Source of the DNA: Azospirillum sp. TSA2s
GTDB taxonomy: Bacteria; Pseudomonadota; Alphaproteobacteria; Azospirillales; Azospirillaceae
Length of the DNA: 64,000 nt
Assembly: GCF_004923315.1 (NCBI RefSeq)
Contig: NZ_CP039642.1
Coordinates: 496,001-560,000 of the forward strand
Direction of reading: 5' to 3'
The position numbers and the translations under genes are program-made. Below, in pieces: positions 1 to 8,818 of this stretch. The notes below the pieces were generated by a model. The model was given only the letters and a program-made list of their open reading frames with translations, had not been told where the DNA came from and did not search any database. Position 1 is the stretch's first letter. The number at the start of each line of letters is the position of its first letter.

Positions 1-1202
1 TTGCAGTGGCCGCGATAGATATTGGCGCCGCCGCCGGCCACGCCGATGTTGCCCAGCGCCAGCTGCAGGATCGACAGCGCGCGGACGTTGGCGGTGCCGA
101 CCGTGTGCTGGGTGACGCCCATGCACCAGATCACCGTGCTGGGCTTGTTCTTCGCCATCACCTCCGCCACCCGGCGGAGCTGGGGGCCGGGGACGCCGGT
201 CACCCGCTCGACCTCCTCGGGCGTCCACTTCTTCACCTCGGCCCGGATCTCGTCCATGCCGTAGACGCGCTGGCGGATATACTCCTTGTCCTCCCAGCCG
301 TTCTCGAAGATGTGCCACAGCAGGCCCCAGGCGATCGGGATGTCGGTGCCGGGACGGATGCGGACATATTCGGTGGCGTGCGCGGCGGTGCGGGTGAAGC
401 GCGGGTCGATGACGATGAAGGGGGCGCGGTTGTGCTCCTTGCCGCGCAGCATGTGCTGCATCGACACCGGGTGCGCCTCCGCCGGATTGCCGCCGACAAT
501 CAGCAGCGCCTTGGAGTTCTGGATATCGTTGTAGCTATTGGTCATGGCGCCGTAGCCCCACGTGTTCGCCACACCGGCGACCGTGGTGGAATGGCAGATG
601 CGCGCCTGATGATCGACGTTGTTGGTGCCCCAGAAGGCCGCCAGCTTGCGGTAGAGATAGGCGCCCTCGTTGGAGAATTTCGCCGAGCCCAGCCAGAACA
701 CCGCGTCGGGGCCGGACGCCTTGCGGATGTCCAGCAACTGGTTGCCGATCTCGTCGATCGCCTGATCCCAGCCGATGCGCTGCCACACGCCGTCGACCAG
801 CTTCAGCGGGTATTTGACCCGGCGGGTGCCCTTGGTCAGTTCGCGCACCGAGGCGCCCTTGGCGCAGTGGGTGCCCTGGTTGATCGGGCTTTCCCAGCCC
901 GGCTCCTGCCCGACCCAGACGCCGTTCTGCACCTCCGCGATCACCGTGCAGCCGACCGAGCAGTGGGTGCAGACATTCTTGCGCGTCACCACCTCGACAT
1001 TCGGCAGGATCGGGCCGGCTTCGGCCTTGCGGATCATCGCGCCCGGCAGCGCGCCGACGGCGGCGATGCCGCTGGCGGCAAGGCCGGAGCGACGCAGGAA
1101 GCCGCGGCGGCTGACGCCCGATTCCAGGCTGTCGGCCAATGCGGCGACCAGTCCCGACCGCTTTGCGCCTGCCGTTTTCGCCGAGCTGCGTTTGACCAGC
1201 AT
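1..1202 (-). CDS. fdhA: Formate dehydrogenase, catalytic (alpha) subunit, Tat-exported; C-terminal part beyond window
   Basis: Molybdopterin enzyme that oxidises formate to CO2, exported folded by the Tat system. About 400 N-terminal residues are present; the gene runs off the left edge. Seen: a twin-arginine motif SRRGFLRR at about residues 31-38, a 4Fe-4S site with Cys78, Cys81, Cys85 and Cys113 (CTHCSVGC, then THCAKG), and the active-site segment HQARICHS with cysteine (TGC codon) at about residue 203, where many family members have selenocysteine. Start chosen for GGAGGG six bases upstream. It is last in an operon after a TorD-like chaperone and a small Tat protein, so the beta and gamma subunit genes are expected further left. 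Respiratory (Fdn/Fdo) type is likely from the Tat signal. Confidence 0.93.
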   Translation of the reverse strand, partial: MLVKRSSAKTAGAKRSGLVAALADSLESGVSRRGFLRRSGLAASGIAAVGALPGAMIRKAEAGPILPNVEVVTRKNVCTHCSVGCTVIAEVQNGVWVGQEPGWESPINQGTHCAKGASVRELTKGTRRVKYPLKLVDGVWQRIGWDQAIDEIGNQLLDIRKASGPDAVFWLGSAKFSNEGAYLYRKLAAFWGTNNVDHQARICHSTTVAGVANTWGYGAMTNSYNDIQNSKALLIVGGNPAEAHPVSMQHMLRGKEHNRAPFIVIDPRFTRTAAHATEYVRIRPGTDIPIAWGLLWHIFENGWEDKEYIRQRVYGMDEIRAEVKKWTPEEVERVTGVPGPQLRRVAEVMAKNKPSTVIWCMGVTQHTVGTANVRALSILQLALGNIGVAGGGANIYRGHC

Positions 1203-1222
1203 GGACACCCTCCGGATCGCCC

Positions 1223-1432
1223 TTAGAGGCGGTTCAGCGCGTAGAAGCGCTTGACGTGTTCGGTTTCGCGGTAGCGGGTCTTCACCTGCTCCTGCGGCGC
1301 TTCCTCCGCCTGCGCCTCCTCGCCCGCAGGCAACACGGCGACCGCGGCGGCACCTGCGGCGCCGAGGCCCAGCGTCTTCAGGATGTCGCGGCGCTGCAGC
1401 GGATTGCGCGCGGGTTCTCGCGGCGTCTTCAT
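1223..1432 (-). CDS. Small twin-arginine protein of formate dehydrogenase operons
   Basis: A 69-residue protein with an N-terminal twin-arginine-like region (RRDILKTLGLGAAGAAAV) followed by a short Glu/Gln-rich tail ending YALNRL. Small proteins of this kind are repeatedly found directly upstream of fdhA and are annotated as formate dehydrogenase region TAT target; their biochemical role is not established. The start overlaps the stop of the TorD-like gene by four bases, and fdhA begins 20 bases downstream, so all three are probably translated from one message. Confidence 0.8.
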   Translation of the reverse strand: MKTPREPARNPLQRRDILKTLGLGAAGAAAVAVLPAGEEAQAEEAPQEQVKTRYRETEHVKRFYALNRL

Positions 1433-2037
1433 GCGTCGGCCTCCTCCAGCTGGTCGGTCTGTCGGTTGAGGGCTTCCTGCTCGATCTCCAGGAACAGGCG
1501 GCCGATGGCGCCGACCGGGCGGTAGAGGCCGGCGGCCTCCGCCCTTTCCAGGTCGGCGAAGAAGCGGTCGGCCCAGGGCGTCAGATGGCTGTCCAGCATG
1601 TGGCGCTGCACCGCCGGATCGGCTCCCTCGCGGATCAGCACCGCCATCACGTCGCAGAGTGCGGCGATGTGGTCCTCCGGCTCCGAAACGTCGGGCGCGC
1701 GCTCCAGCCCCAGCGCCTGCAGGTCGGCGCGCAGGGCCGACAGCGGCCGGTCGGTCAGGAAGCCGGTGCGGTAGTAGGAGGCGTAGGGGACCAGTGCGCC
1801 CTGCACCACGCCGATGAACAGCGCGTTGAACTCGCGTTCCGCCGCTTGGGCGTCGGTGGCGCGGGCGCGGGCGGCCAGATCGTCGAAGGCGCGGCCGACC
1901 GGCGTCGCATCGCCGGCAAGGCCGCCCAGCAGCGCCAGCAGGTCGGCGCCCGGCGGGGCGGCCAGCGTCAGCGCCAGCAGCCGGTAGACGTCGGCGCGCA
2001 AGCCGTCCGCACCGCTTTCCGGATCATGAACCGTCAT
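1429..2037 (-). CDS. TorD/DmsD-family molybdoenzyme maturation chaperone
   Basis: Cytoplasmic redox-enzyme maturation protein of about 202 residues. Members of this family bind the Tat signal of a molybdoenzyme and hold it until the cofactor is inserted; the likely client is the adjacent FdhA. Seen: an all-helical composition and the family signatures YASYY and EPEDHIA. The reading frame extends upstream to 2133, but the ATG at 2037 has GGGAG at a good distance and avoids an Arg/His-rich extension unlike the family. First gene of the operon. Confidence 0.82.
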   Translation of the reverse strand: MTVHDPESGADGLRADVYRLLALTLAAPPGADLLALLGGLAGDATPVGRAFDDLAARARATDAQAAEREFNALFIGVVQGALVPYASYYRTGFLTDRPLSALRADLQALGLERAPDVSEPEDHIAALCDVMAVLIREGADPAVQRHMLDSHLTPWADRFFADLERAEAAGLYRPVGAIGRLFLEIEQEALNRQTDQLEEADA

Positions 2038-2194
2038 CACACTCCCGCAAGCCGCTCCGGAATCCTGCTCGAAAGCCATGACCGGTCGAAAGCCATGACT
2101 GGCCCGAACATGGACAACGACGGGCAAGACCAAAGGTTGCCTTACCCGGTCGGGGTTATCCTGCCGGGGTCATCCATTTTTTTCGGTGGAAGGA

Positions 2195-2383
2195 TCACTC
2201 CTTATGGTCGGCCTGCGGATGGCCGGAGAAGTTGCGGTGTTCGACCGACGCCTCATCCCCCACCCGCGCACCCACCGAGGCGTAGGTCTCGTCGGCGCTG
2301 CGGGCGAACAGGCTCGGCAGGATCGCCCAGGCGCCACCCGCCAGGATGAGGATGGCGACAAGCGCGGCGAGGAAGGCTTTCAT
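2195..2383 (-). CDS. Small single-pass membrane protein, unknown function
   Basis: A 62-residue protein starting [17 protein letters not shown]: one hydrophobic N-terminal helix (or uncleaved signal) followed by a polar tail rich in Ala, Glu and His ending HPQADHKE. The ATG has GGAGA seven bases upstream. It lies between nadA (divergent) and the fdh operon (same strand, about 160 bases downstream), so it may be transcribed with fdh. I do not recognise a family. Confidence 0.55.
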   Translation of the reverse strand: MKAFLAALVAILILAGGAWAILPSLFARSADETYASVGARVGDEASVEHRNFSGHPQADHKE

Positions 2384-2497
2384 CGGCAAATCTCCGGACA
2401 GCGCTGACCGGAACGAAGCCGCGCTGCCGGCTCCGCCCACGCCACCCACAACGCTGCCCGAGCCGGAATGTTTCCCTCCGATCTTTTCCGCTTGATA

Positions 2498-2537
2498 TGC
2501 TCCAATCGAGCACATATGGTTTTGCTCAGAACGAGCA
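2498..2537. promoter_or_regulatory. Tandem palindromic operator upstream of nadA
   Basis: Two copies of TGCTC-N5-GAGCA lie at 2498-2512 and 2523-2537, with centres 25 bp apart, just upstream of the nadA start at 2554. Both half-sites are perfect in both copies. The spacing of about 2.5 helical turns would put two dimers on opposite faces of the DNA. NadQ-type repressors are predicted to control nadABC in alphaproteobacteria; my memory of that operator is only approximate, so the regulator's identity is an inference. Confidence 0.6.
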
Positions 2538-2553
2538 TAGAGCGGAGCACATG

Positions 2554-3564
2554 ATGCCCGAGGTCGCCGAACTCGCCTACACCCCCGCCGTCGCCGCGGC
2601 GACCGCACCGATCTATGAGCGGATGAAGCGCGTCGTGCCGGCCATCGAGTGGCCCTTCCACGCGCCGCTGGTCCACGCCATCAACGAGCTGAAGCGCGAG
2701 CGCAACGCCGTCATCCTGGCCCACAACTACCAGACGCCGGAGATCTTCCACGGCGTGGCCGACATCGTCGGCGACAGCCTGGCGCTGGCCGCCAAGGCGA
2801 CGCAGACCGACGCCGACGTCATCGTGCTGGCCGGCGTGCATTTCATGGCGGAGACGGCGAAGCTGCTGAACCCGGCCAAGACGGTGCTGATCCCCAGCCG
2901 CAACGCCGGCTGTTCGCTGGCCGACAGCATCACCGCCGCCGACGTCCGCCTCCTGCGCGAGGCGCATCCCGGCGTGCCGGTGGTCGCCTACGTCAACACC
3001 TCCGCCGAGGTGAAGGCGGAGGTCGACATCTGCTGCACCTCCGGCAACGCGGTGGAGGTGGTGGAATCGCTGGGCGTCGACCGGGTGATATTCCTGCCCG
3101 ACGAGTATCTGGCGAAATACGTCGCCACCCAGACCAAGGTCGAGATCATCGCCTGGAAGGGCCATTGCGAGGTGCATGAGCGCTTCACCGGCGCCGAGAT
3201 CGAGGAGTTCCGCCGCCGTTTCGACCGGCTGACCGTGATCGCCCACCCCGAATGCCCGCCCGACGTGCTGGAGGCGGCCGATTTCGTCGGCTCCACCGCC
3301 CGCATGATCGATTTCGTCGGGTCGGAGAAGCCGCCGCGGGTGCTGATGGTCACCGAATGCTCGATGAGCGACAACGTCGCCGCCGCCTCTCCCGAGACGG
3401 AATTCGTGCGGCCCTGCAACCTGTGCCCGCACATGAAGACGGTGACGCTGTCGGGCATCCTGGAGTCGCTGCAGACCCTGGAACCGCGCGTCGAGATTCC
3501 GGACACACTCGCCGTCCGCGCCCGCCGGTCCGTCGAGCGCATGCTGGCGGTGAAGCCGAAGTGA
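2554..3564 (+). CDS. nadA: Quinolinate synthase NadA
   Basis: Condenses iminoaspartate (from NadB) with dihydroxyacetone phosphate to quinolinate, the second step of de novo NAD synthesis, using an oxygen-sensitive 4Fe-4S cluster. Seen: the [18 protein letters not shown] and [10 protein letters not shown] segments that supply the three cluster cysteines, and the early substrate motif LAHNYQ. About 336 residues, normal for the long NadA form. Two ATGs are adjacent (2551 and 2554); GGAG at 2544-2547 is better spaced for the second. The open frame continues up to 2497, but that would put the operator inside the gene. First gene of nadA-nadB-nadC. Confidence 0.96.
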   Translation: MPEVAELAYTPAVAAATAPIYERMKRVVPAIEWPFHAPLVHAINELKRERNAVILAHNYQTPEIFHGVADIVGDSLALAAKATQTDADVIVLAGVHFMAETAKLLNPAKTVLIPSRNAGCSLADSITAADVRLLREAHPGVPVVAYVNTSAEVKAEVDICCTSGNAVEVVESLGVDRVIFLPDEYLAKYVATQTKVEIIAWKGHCEVHERFTGAEIEEFRRRFDRLTVIAHPECPPDVLEAADFVGSTARMIDFVGSEKPPRVLMVTECSMSDNVAAASPETEFVRPCNLCPHMKTVTLSGILESLQTLEPRVEIPDTLAVRARRSVERMLAVKPK

Positions 3565-3577
3565 GTGCGTAGAAACG

Positions 3578-3728
3578 CCCTCTCCCGCCCCGGGAGAGGG
3601 AGGGGACCCGCGCCAAGGCGCGGGGAGGGTGAGGGGCTATCCGGACATGGATTTCTGATCCTCGCCTCACCCCTCACCCTTCCCAAGCTCCGCTTGGGCC
3701 CCTTCCCTCTCCCGGGGCGGGAGAGGGA
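3578..3728. repeat. Palindromic intergenic repeat, family A, copy 1
   Basis: Fills most of the nadA-nadB gap. Begins CCCTCTCCCGCCCCGGGAG and ends with its inverted complement, with inner hairpins (a GCG-rich stem and AAGCTCCGCTT) between. A second copy with the same order of stems follows nadC at 6228-6370. It would fold into a long hairpin in RNA and could set the relative levels of nadA and nadB. Confidence 0.75.
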
Positions 3729-3745
3729 GAGTCAGGAGTCCCCCC

Positions 3746-5395
3746 ATGACCTCCAGCACGCCTTATGACGTCCGCGATGCCGAGGTGATCGTCGTCGGTT
3801 CCGGCCTTGCCGGGATGACCGCCGCCCTGCAACTCGCCCCGCGCGCCGTCACCCTCATTACCAAGACCACCGGCCTGCCCGGCGGCTCCAGCCTCTACGC
3901 CCAGGGCGGCATCGCCGCCGCCGTCGGTCCGGACGACCGGCCGGAGGACCATGCCGCCGACACCGTCGCCGCCGGGGCCGGGTTGGTCGACGCCGCGATG
4001 GCGGCCCTGCTGACCCGCGACGGCGCCGCCCTGGTCCGCCGGCTGCTCGATGACGGCCTGCCCTTCGACCGCGCCGCCGACGGTTCGCCGCTGCTGGGCC
4101 GAGAGGCCGCCCATGGTGCCGCCCGCATCGTCCATGCCGGCGGCGACGCCACCGGCCGCACCCTGGTCACCGCCCTGGCCGACCGCCTGCGCGCCACCCC
4201 GTCGGTGCGGGTGGAGACCGATGCCTTCGCCGTCGATCTCGTGCTCCGCAACGGCCGGGTCTGCGGCCTGCTGGCCTGCCATCCGGAGGGCTGGGTGCTG
4301 CACCGCGCCCCGCGCGTGATCCTGGCGACCGGCGGCATCGGCGCCACCTTCGCCCGCACCACCAACCCGGCGGAGGCGACCGGCGACGGCCTCGCCATCG
4401 CCGCGCGGGCCGGGGCTCGGCTGGCCGACCTGGAGTTCGTGCAGTTCCACCCCACGGCGCTCGCCGTCGATGCCGACCCGGTGCCGCTGCTGACCGAAGC
4501 GCTGCGCGGAGCCGGCGCCATCCTGCTCGATCACGCCGGCCATCGCTTCATGCCCGACGAGCATCCGCTGGCGGAACTGGCGCCGCGCGACGTGGTCGCC
4601 CGCGCCATCGGCCGGCGCGTCGCGGCGGGAGAGCCGGTGTTCCTCGACCTGCGCCCGGCACTGGCCGCCAAGCCCGACGGCTTCCCCACCGTGCTGGCGC
4701 TTTGCGCCGAGCATGGGCTGGATCCCTTCGCCGAGCCGATGCCGGTGGCGCCCGCCGCCCACTACCACATGGGCGGGGTGGTCACCGACGCCGACGGGCG
4801 CACCAGCCTGGACGGACTGTGGGCCTGCGGCGAAGTCGCCTGCACCGGCGTCCACGGCGCCAACCGCCTCGCCAGCAATTCCCTGCTGGAGGCGCTGGTG
4901 TTCGGCGCCCGCGTCGCCCGCGACGTGGCGGAGCGACCCCTGGCGCCGCTGCCGCCCTTCGCCCTGCCCCGTCCACCGGCGGTCGCCGCCGATGTCAGCT
5001 ATATCCTGCTCGACGCCATCGGGGCAGAGGCGCGCAGCGCACTTTATGACGGCGCCGGTCTGGTGCGCGACGGCCTGGGGCTGCTGGCCGCCCGGCGCAA
5101 GCTCGACCGGCTGGCGGCGGCGCTCGACATGCTCCGCTGCGAGGAGGAGGACGCCCACGAAGATGCCAAAGCCCCGCCGGAAATCGTCCGCCAGTGGGGC
5201 GAGGCGCGCAACCGGCTGCTGGTCGGCCGGCTGGTCGTCCATGCCGCGCTGGCGCGGGAGGAAAGCCGCGGCGCCCATTGCCGCAGCGACCATCCCCTGC
5301 CCAATCCGGCCTTCACCCGCCGCACCCTGACCCTCAGCGAACTGGCCGGCACCGCCGGCCCCCTGTCCGGAGACGCCGCATGCTGCATCCTCTGA
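3746..5395 (+). CDS. nadB: L-aspartate oxidase NadB
   Basis: FAD flavoprotein that oxidises L-aspartate to iminoaspartate, the first step of de novo NAD synthesis. Seen: an N-terminal dinucleotide-binding motif ([15 protein letters not shown]), the flavin-binding [14 protein letters not shown] segment, the active-site region [10 protein letters not shown], and the C-terminal [15 protein letters not shown] segment (here [11 protein letters not shown]) of the succinate dehydrogenase/fumarate reductase flavoprotein family. Length 549 is typical. The ATG has AGGAG upstream. Its last 16 bases overlap nadC. Confidence 0.96.
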   Translation: MTSSTPYDVRDAEVIVVGSGLAGMTAALQLAPRAVTLITKTTGLPGGSSLYAQGGIAAAVGPDDRPEDHAADTVAAGAGLVDAAMAALLTRDGAALVRRLLDDGLPFDRAADGSPLLGREAAHGAARIVHAGGDATGRTLVTALADRLRATPSVRVETDAFAVDLVLRNGRVCGLLACHPEGWVLHRAPRVILATGGIGATFARTTNPAEATGDGLAIAARAGARLADLEFVQFHPTALAVDADPVPLLTEALRGAGAILLDHAGHRFMPDEHPLAELAPRDVVARAIGRRVAAGEPVFLDLRPALAAKPDGFPTVLALCAEHGLDPFAEPMPVAPAAHYHMGGVVTDADGRTSLDGLWACGEVACTGVHGANRLASNSLLEALVFGARVARDVAERPLAPLPPFALPRPPAVAADVSYILLDAIGAEARSALYDGAGLVRDGLGLLAARRKLDRLAAALDMLRCEEEDAHEDAKAPPEIVRQWGEARNRLLVGRLVVHAALAREESRGAHCRSDHPLPNPAFTRRTLTLSELAGTAGPLSGDAACCIL

Positions 5396-6213
5396 CCGTC
5401 GAGCCCATCGTCCGCGCCGCCCTGGCGGAGGATCTGGGTCGGGCCGGCGACATCACCACCGACAGCATCATCCCGGCCGACGCGGTGGCGACCGCCCGCA
5501 TCGCCGCACGCAAGGATGGCCGCGTCGCCGGGCTGGAGGCGGCGCTGATCGCCTTCCGCCTGCTCGACCCCGGCATGTCGGTGACGGTGGAGCGCGCCGA
5601 CGGCGACGACGTGGCGCCCGGCGGCACCATCGCCAGCCTGACCGGCAAGGCCCGCGCCCTGCTGACGGCGGAGCGCACGGCGCTGAACCTGATGGGCCGG
5701 CTGTCGGGCATCGCCACCGCCACCCGCGCCCTGGTGCGCGAGGTGGACGGCACCAGCGCCCGCATCGTCTGCACCCGCAAGACCACCCCCGGCCTGCGCG
5801 TTCTGGAAAAGCATGCGGTGAAGCTGGGCGGCGGCTTCAATCATCGCTTCGGGCTGGATGACGCCGTCCTCATCAAGGACAACCACATCGCCGTCGCCGG
5901 CGGCGTGCGCCCGGCGGTGGAGCGCGTCCGCGCCGCCATCGGCCACATGGTGAAGGTGGAGGTGGAGGTCGACACGCTCGACCAGCTGGACGAGTTGCTG
6001 GGCCTGCCGGTCGATGTCGTGCTGCTCGACAACATGGACGCGGACACGTTGCGCCGCGCCGTGCGGATGGTCGACGGCCGCCTGCTGACCGAGGCGTCGG
6101 GCAACGTCACGCTCGCCACCGTCCGCGCCATCGCGGAAACCGGCGTCGACATGATCTCCTGCGGCTGGCTGACCCACAGCGCCCCGAATTTGGATTTGGG
6201 GCTGGATATGTGA
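5380..6213 (+). CDS. nadC: Nicotinate-nucleotide pyrophosphorylase (carboxylating) NadC
   Basis: Converts quinolinate and PRPP to nicotinate mononucleotide and CO2. Seen: the substrate-binding segment [13 protein letters not shown], the [12 protein letters not shown] signature, DNHI, and EVEVDTLDQ. Length 277 fits the family. The start overlaps the nadB stop by 16 bases, implying translational coupling. The open frame extends upstream into nadB, but [11 protein letters not shown] matches the expected N-terminus. Confidence 0.96.
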   Translation: MLHPLTVEPIVRAALAEDLGRAGDITTDSIIPADAVATARIAARKDGRVAGLEAALIAFRLLDPGMSVTVERADGDDVAPGGTIASLTGKARALLTAERTALNLMGRLSGIATATRALVREVDGTSARIVCTRKTTPGLRVLEKHAVKLGGGFNHRFGLDDAVLIKDNHIAVAGGVRPAVERVRAAIGHMVKVEVEVDTLDQLDELLGLPVDVVLLDNMDADTLRRAVRMVDGRLLTEASGNVTLATVRAIAETGVDMISCGWLTHSAPNLDLGLDM

Positions 6214-6227
6214 GGGCAAACAAGAGC

Positions 6228-6370
6228 CCTCTCCCGCCCCGGGAGAGGGAGGGACCCGCCGAAGGCGGGAGGGGGAGGGGCAATGTGGACATGGATTCCA
6301 TATCCTTGAATCACCCCTCACCCTTCCCAAGCTTCGCTTGGGCCCCTCCCCTCTCCCGGGGCGGGAGAGG
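6228..6370. repeat. Palindromic intergenic repeat, family A, copy 2
   Basis: Starts 14 bases after the nadC stop and ends 9 bases before the stop of the convergent carbonic-anhydrase-like gene. Same architecture as 3578-3728: outer arms CCCTCTCCCGCCCCGGGAG and its complement, inner AAGCTTCGCTT hairpin, and a shared core around GGACATGGATT. May act as a bidirectional transcript end between the convergent genes. Confidence 0.75.
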
Positions 6371-6378
6371 GTATCTCC

Positions 6379-6933
6379 TTACGCCGCCAGCTTCTCGACG
6401 TTGCCGTCCAGGCCCATCAGCAGCAGTTCGACCTCAAGGTCCGGGTGGCGTTCCTTGACCATCGCCTTCAGCTTGGTCAGGTACTGGCCATGCACCTCGG
6501 CCTCCTTGGCCGGATCGGGCGACAGGTCCATGCCGAGGAAGACCTTGTAGGCGCCGCAGTCGCGGTGATCCATGACGATCACGCGCTTGATGTGGTGCAG
6601 GTCCTTGGCGACCGCGACATGGTCCCAGAAGGCCTCGCCCCAGGCGGGCTTCTTCTCGGTCAGGGCGCCCAGGCTGGCGCCGGCCAGGATGACGTGGTCG
6701 TAGTTCGCCTGCATGTTGCGGGCGTTCATGTAGCTGGCGACGTGGCCCATCAGGCGATAGTCCATGCAGGACAGCAGAAGCGTGTCGACGCTGCCGGCCA
6801 GGGCCGGGCGGCTCATCATCATCGGCGCCATCAGCGTCACGCCGGCGCCCAGAGTCGCCAGCTTCAGGAACCCGCGGCGCGAGCTGTGTTCGCCCTGGCA
6901 GCAGCCATGGTGATGACCGGTCGAATGATCCAT
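6379..6933 (-). CDS. Tat-exported beta-carbonic-anhydrase-like protein
   Basis: 184 residues. N-terminus is His/Cys-rich (GHHHGCCQGEH), followed by a twin-arginine signal SRRGFLKLATLGAG. The mature part has the zinc-ligand and dyad motifs of beta-carbonic anhydrases: CMDYR (Cys, Asp, Arg) and HRDCGAY (His, Cys). The domain is shorter than classical beta enzymes and diverges elsewhere, so carbonic anhydrase activity is inferred from the motifs only. Twin-arginine export implies it folds with its metal in the cytoplasm and acts in the periplasm. It stands alone between the convergent nadC and an AT-richer gap. Confidence 0.72.
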   Translation of the reverse strand: MDHSTGHHHGCCQGEHSSRRGFLKLATLGAGVTLMAPMMMSRPALAGSVDTLLLSCMDYRLMGHVASYMNARNMQANYDHVILAGASLGALTEKKPAWGEAFWDHVAVAKDLHHIKRVIVMDHRDCGAYKVFLGMDLSPDPAKEAEVHGQYLTKLKAMVKERHPDLEVELLLMGLDGNVEKLAA

Positions 6934-7120
6934 TGTGCCCTCCCAACACGCCCCGAACCCGTATCGGGGGTTTCACGCGCGATGGTGGCAGGTAAGTATT
7001 AAAAATTCCAATACATGGGGTTCCACAGTGCGAAAAAGCAATGAATCCAGATGTTGTGGTATTTTTCGGATAGATCGACCCACAACCGGATTTCATTCCG
7101 TTTCCGAACGGAAAGGAAAA

Positions 7121-7146
7121 CGGGCCGCCCGGTGAGGGGCGGCCCG
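7121..7146 (-). terminator. Rho-independent terminator
   Basis: A perfect 10-bp stem (CGGGCCGCCC with GGGCGGCCCG) and a 6-base loop. On the minus strand it is followed by TTTTCCTTT, so it most likely ends the small secreted-protein gene starting at 7366. Confidence 0.75.
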
Positions 7147-7186
7147 TTTCCAAGCATGGATGTTCCTGGTCGTCAGCGTTCGGCTG

Positions 7187-7366
7187 TCACCCGCCGCGCG
7201 TGCTGCTCGGCGCCGGCGTGCCGGCCGACCCGACGGTGCTGGAGGCCGGCGGCGGCGAGGCGCTCGCGCTGTGGCTGGACGAACAGTCCGCGTTGGCGAT
7301 CCCCGCCGTCAGGAGAGTGGCGAGACCGAACAATGCGGCGACGACCGGACTGGCTCCATGAGACAT
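7187..7366 (-). CDS. Small secreted Ser/Pro-rich protein, unknown function
   Basis: 59 residues: a signal peptide (ASPVVAALFGLATLLTAGIANA) then a short low-complexity tail rich in Ser, Pro and Gly with one Cys (ADCSSSHSAS). The ATG is preceded by AAGGAGGTGATCC, a near-complete complement of the 16S rRNA tail, so initiation should be very strong. A good terminator lies 40 bases downstream. No family recognised; the tail looks disordered. Confidence 0.6.
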   Translation of the reverse strand: MSHGASPVVAALFGLATLLTAGIANADCSSSHSASASPPPASSTVGSAGTPAPSSTRGG

Positions 7367-7498
7367 TGGATCACCTCCTTTCTGAAACGTTGCGACCACC
7401 AACAGATTGACACAGTAGAGCACTCGGTCAATGGCCGATTCAAAGATTGATGGCCCGTCTCCCAAAGGAACAGGTTCCGATCTTGAACTTGAGCAGCG

Positions 7499-8671
7499 TT
7501 ACCGGGTTTCCAGCAGCCCGCTCATCGTCGCGAACAGTTCCGATTTCGCTTCGAAACCGACGCCGGGCAGGTCGGGCAGGCGCACCCGGCCATCCTCGAC
7601 TGCGATACCGTCGGCGAAACCGCAGAAGGGCTTGAAGACGTCGGGGTAGGATTCATTGCCGCCCAAATGCAGGCCGGCGGCGATGTTCAGCGACATCTGG
7701 TGCCCGCCATGCGGCACCACCCGCCGGCTGGACCAGCCATTGTGTTTCAGCATGTCCAGCGTGCGCAGATACTCCACCAGACCATAGCTCAGCGCGCAGT
7801 CGAACTGCAGCCAGTCGCGGTCGGCCCGCATGCCGCCATGACGGATCAGGTTGCGGGCATCCTGGTGGGAGAACAGGTTCTCGCCGGTCGCCATCGGGCG
7901 GTCGTAATGGTTGGCGAGTTCGGCCTGCAGCGCGTAATCCAGCGGATCGCCGGCCTCCTCGTACCAGAACAGGCCGTAGGGCTTCAGCGCCTCCGCATAC
8001 TTGATGGCGGTGTCGAGGTCGAAACGGCCGTTGGCGTCGACGCACAGGTTCTCACCCGACCCGACCACCTCCAGCACCGCGTCGATGCGCCGCAGATCCT
8101 CCTCCAGCGGGGCGCCGCCGATCTTCATCTTGACGACCTTGTAGCCGCGGTCGCGGTAGCTGCGCATCTCGTCCTGCAGCGCCCTCACGTCCTTGCCGGG
8201 ATAGTAATAGCCGCCGGCCGCATAGACCCAGACGCTGTCGTCGGCCACCCCGCCGCGGAAGCGGTCGGCCAGCAGGCGGTAGAGCGGCACGCCGGCGATC
8301 TTCGCCACGGCATCCCACACCGCCATGTCGATGGTGCCGACGGCGACGGAACGCTCGCCATGGCCGCCCGGCTTCTCGTTGGTCATCAGCCGCGCCCAGA
8401 TGCGGAACGGGTCGAGGTTCTCGCCGCTGTCGTCCAGCAGGCTGTCGGGCGCGGCCGACATCAGCCGGGGAATGAAGCGCTCGCGCAGCAGCCCGCCGGC
8501 GGCATAGCGGCCGTTGGAGTTGAATCCGTAGCCGATCACCGGCTTGCCATCGCGCACCACGTCGGTGACCACCGCGACGACGCTGCACGTCATCTGGCTG
8601 AAATCGATGAAGGCGTTGGCGATGTCGGACTTGATGCCGGCGGTCTGCTCGCGGATTTCGACGATGCGCAT
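7499..8671 (-). CDS. tarD: D(-)-tartrate dehydratase, enolase superfamily
   Basis: Mg2+-dependent dehydration of D-tartrate to oxaloacetate. The sequence follows closely the characterised Bradyrhizobium D-tartrate dehydratase as I remember it, including the N-terminal NSNGRY and INEKPGGHGERS-like (here TNEKPGGHGERS) stretches. Catalytic elements seen: the KMKIGG lysine, metal ligands in CVDANGRF, WYEEAGDP and ATGENLFS, and the PHGGHQ histidine. Length 390 is typical. The start at 8671 is preferred over 8749 by family length. The LysR gene lies divergently 147 bases away and is its likely regulator. Confidence 0.9.
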   Translation of the reverse strand: MRIVEIREQTAGIKSDIANAFIDFSQMTCSVVAVVTDVVRDGKPVIGYGFNSNGRYAAGGLLRERFIPRLMSAAPDSLLDDSGENLDPFRIWARLMTNEKPGGHGERSVAVGTIDMAVWDAVAKIAGVPLYRLLADRFRGGVADDSVWVYAAGGYYYPGKDVRALQDEMRSYRDRGYKVVKMKIGGAPLEEDLRRIDAVLEVVGSGENLCVDANGRFDLDTAIKYAEALKPYGLFWYEEAGDPLDYALQAELANHYDRPMATGENLFSHQDARNLIRHGGMRADRDWLQFDCALSYGLVEYLRTLDMLKHNGWSSRRVVPHGGHQMSLNIAAGLHLGGNESYPDVFKPFCGFADGIAVEDGRVRLPDLPGVGFEAKSELFATMSGLLETR

Positions 8672-8818
8672 GGCGGTTCCCCTTGCAGCGTGGTGGCGCG
8701 TTCGATGTGGGCACTGTAGGGATGGTGCGGGCCGCCGGGCCAATGCCAAGGTCGGAACGCTTCATGCGGGTTCGGCATAGGGTGGCCGGAGGCCGGCAGA
8801 CGTGACGAAGATTGGGCG

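Noticed and set aside
7395..7430. TTGAC...GTCAA near 7400 considered as an FNR box
   Set aside because: The half-sites are 15 bases apart, not 4.
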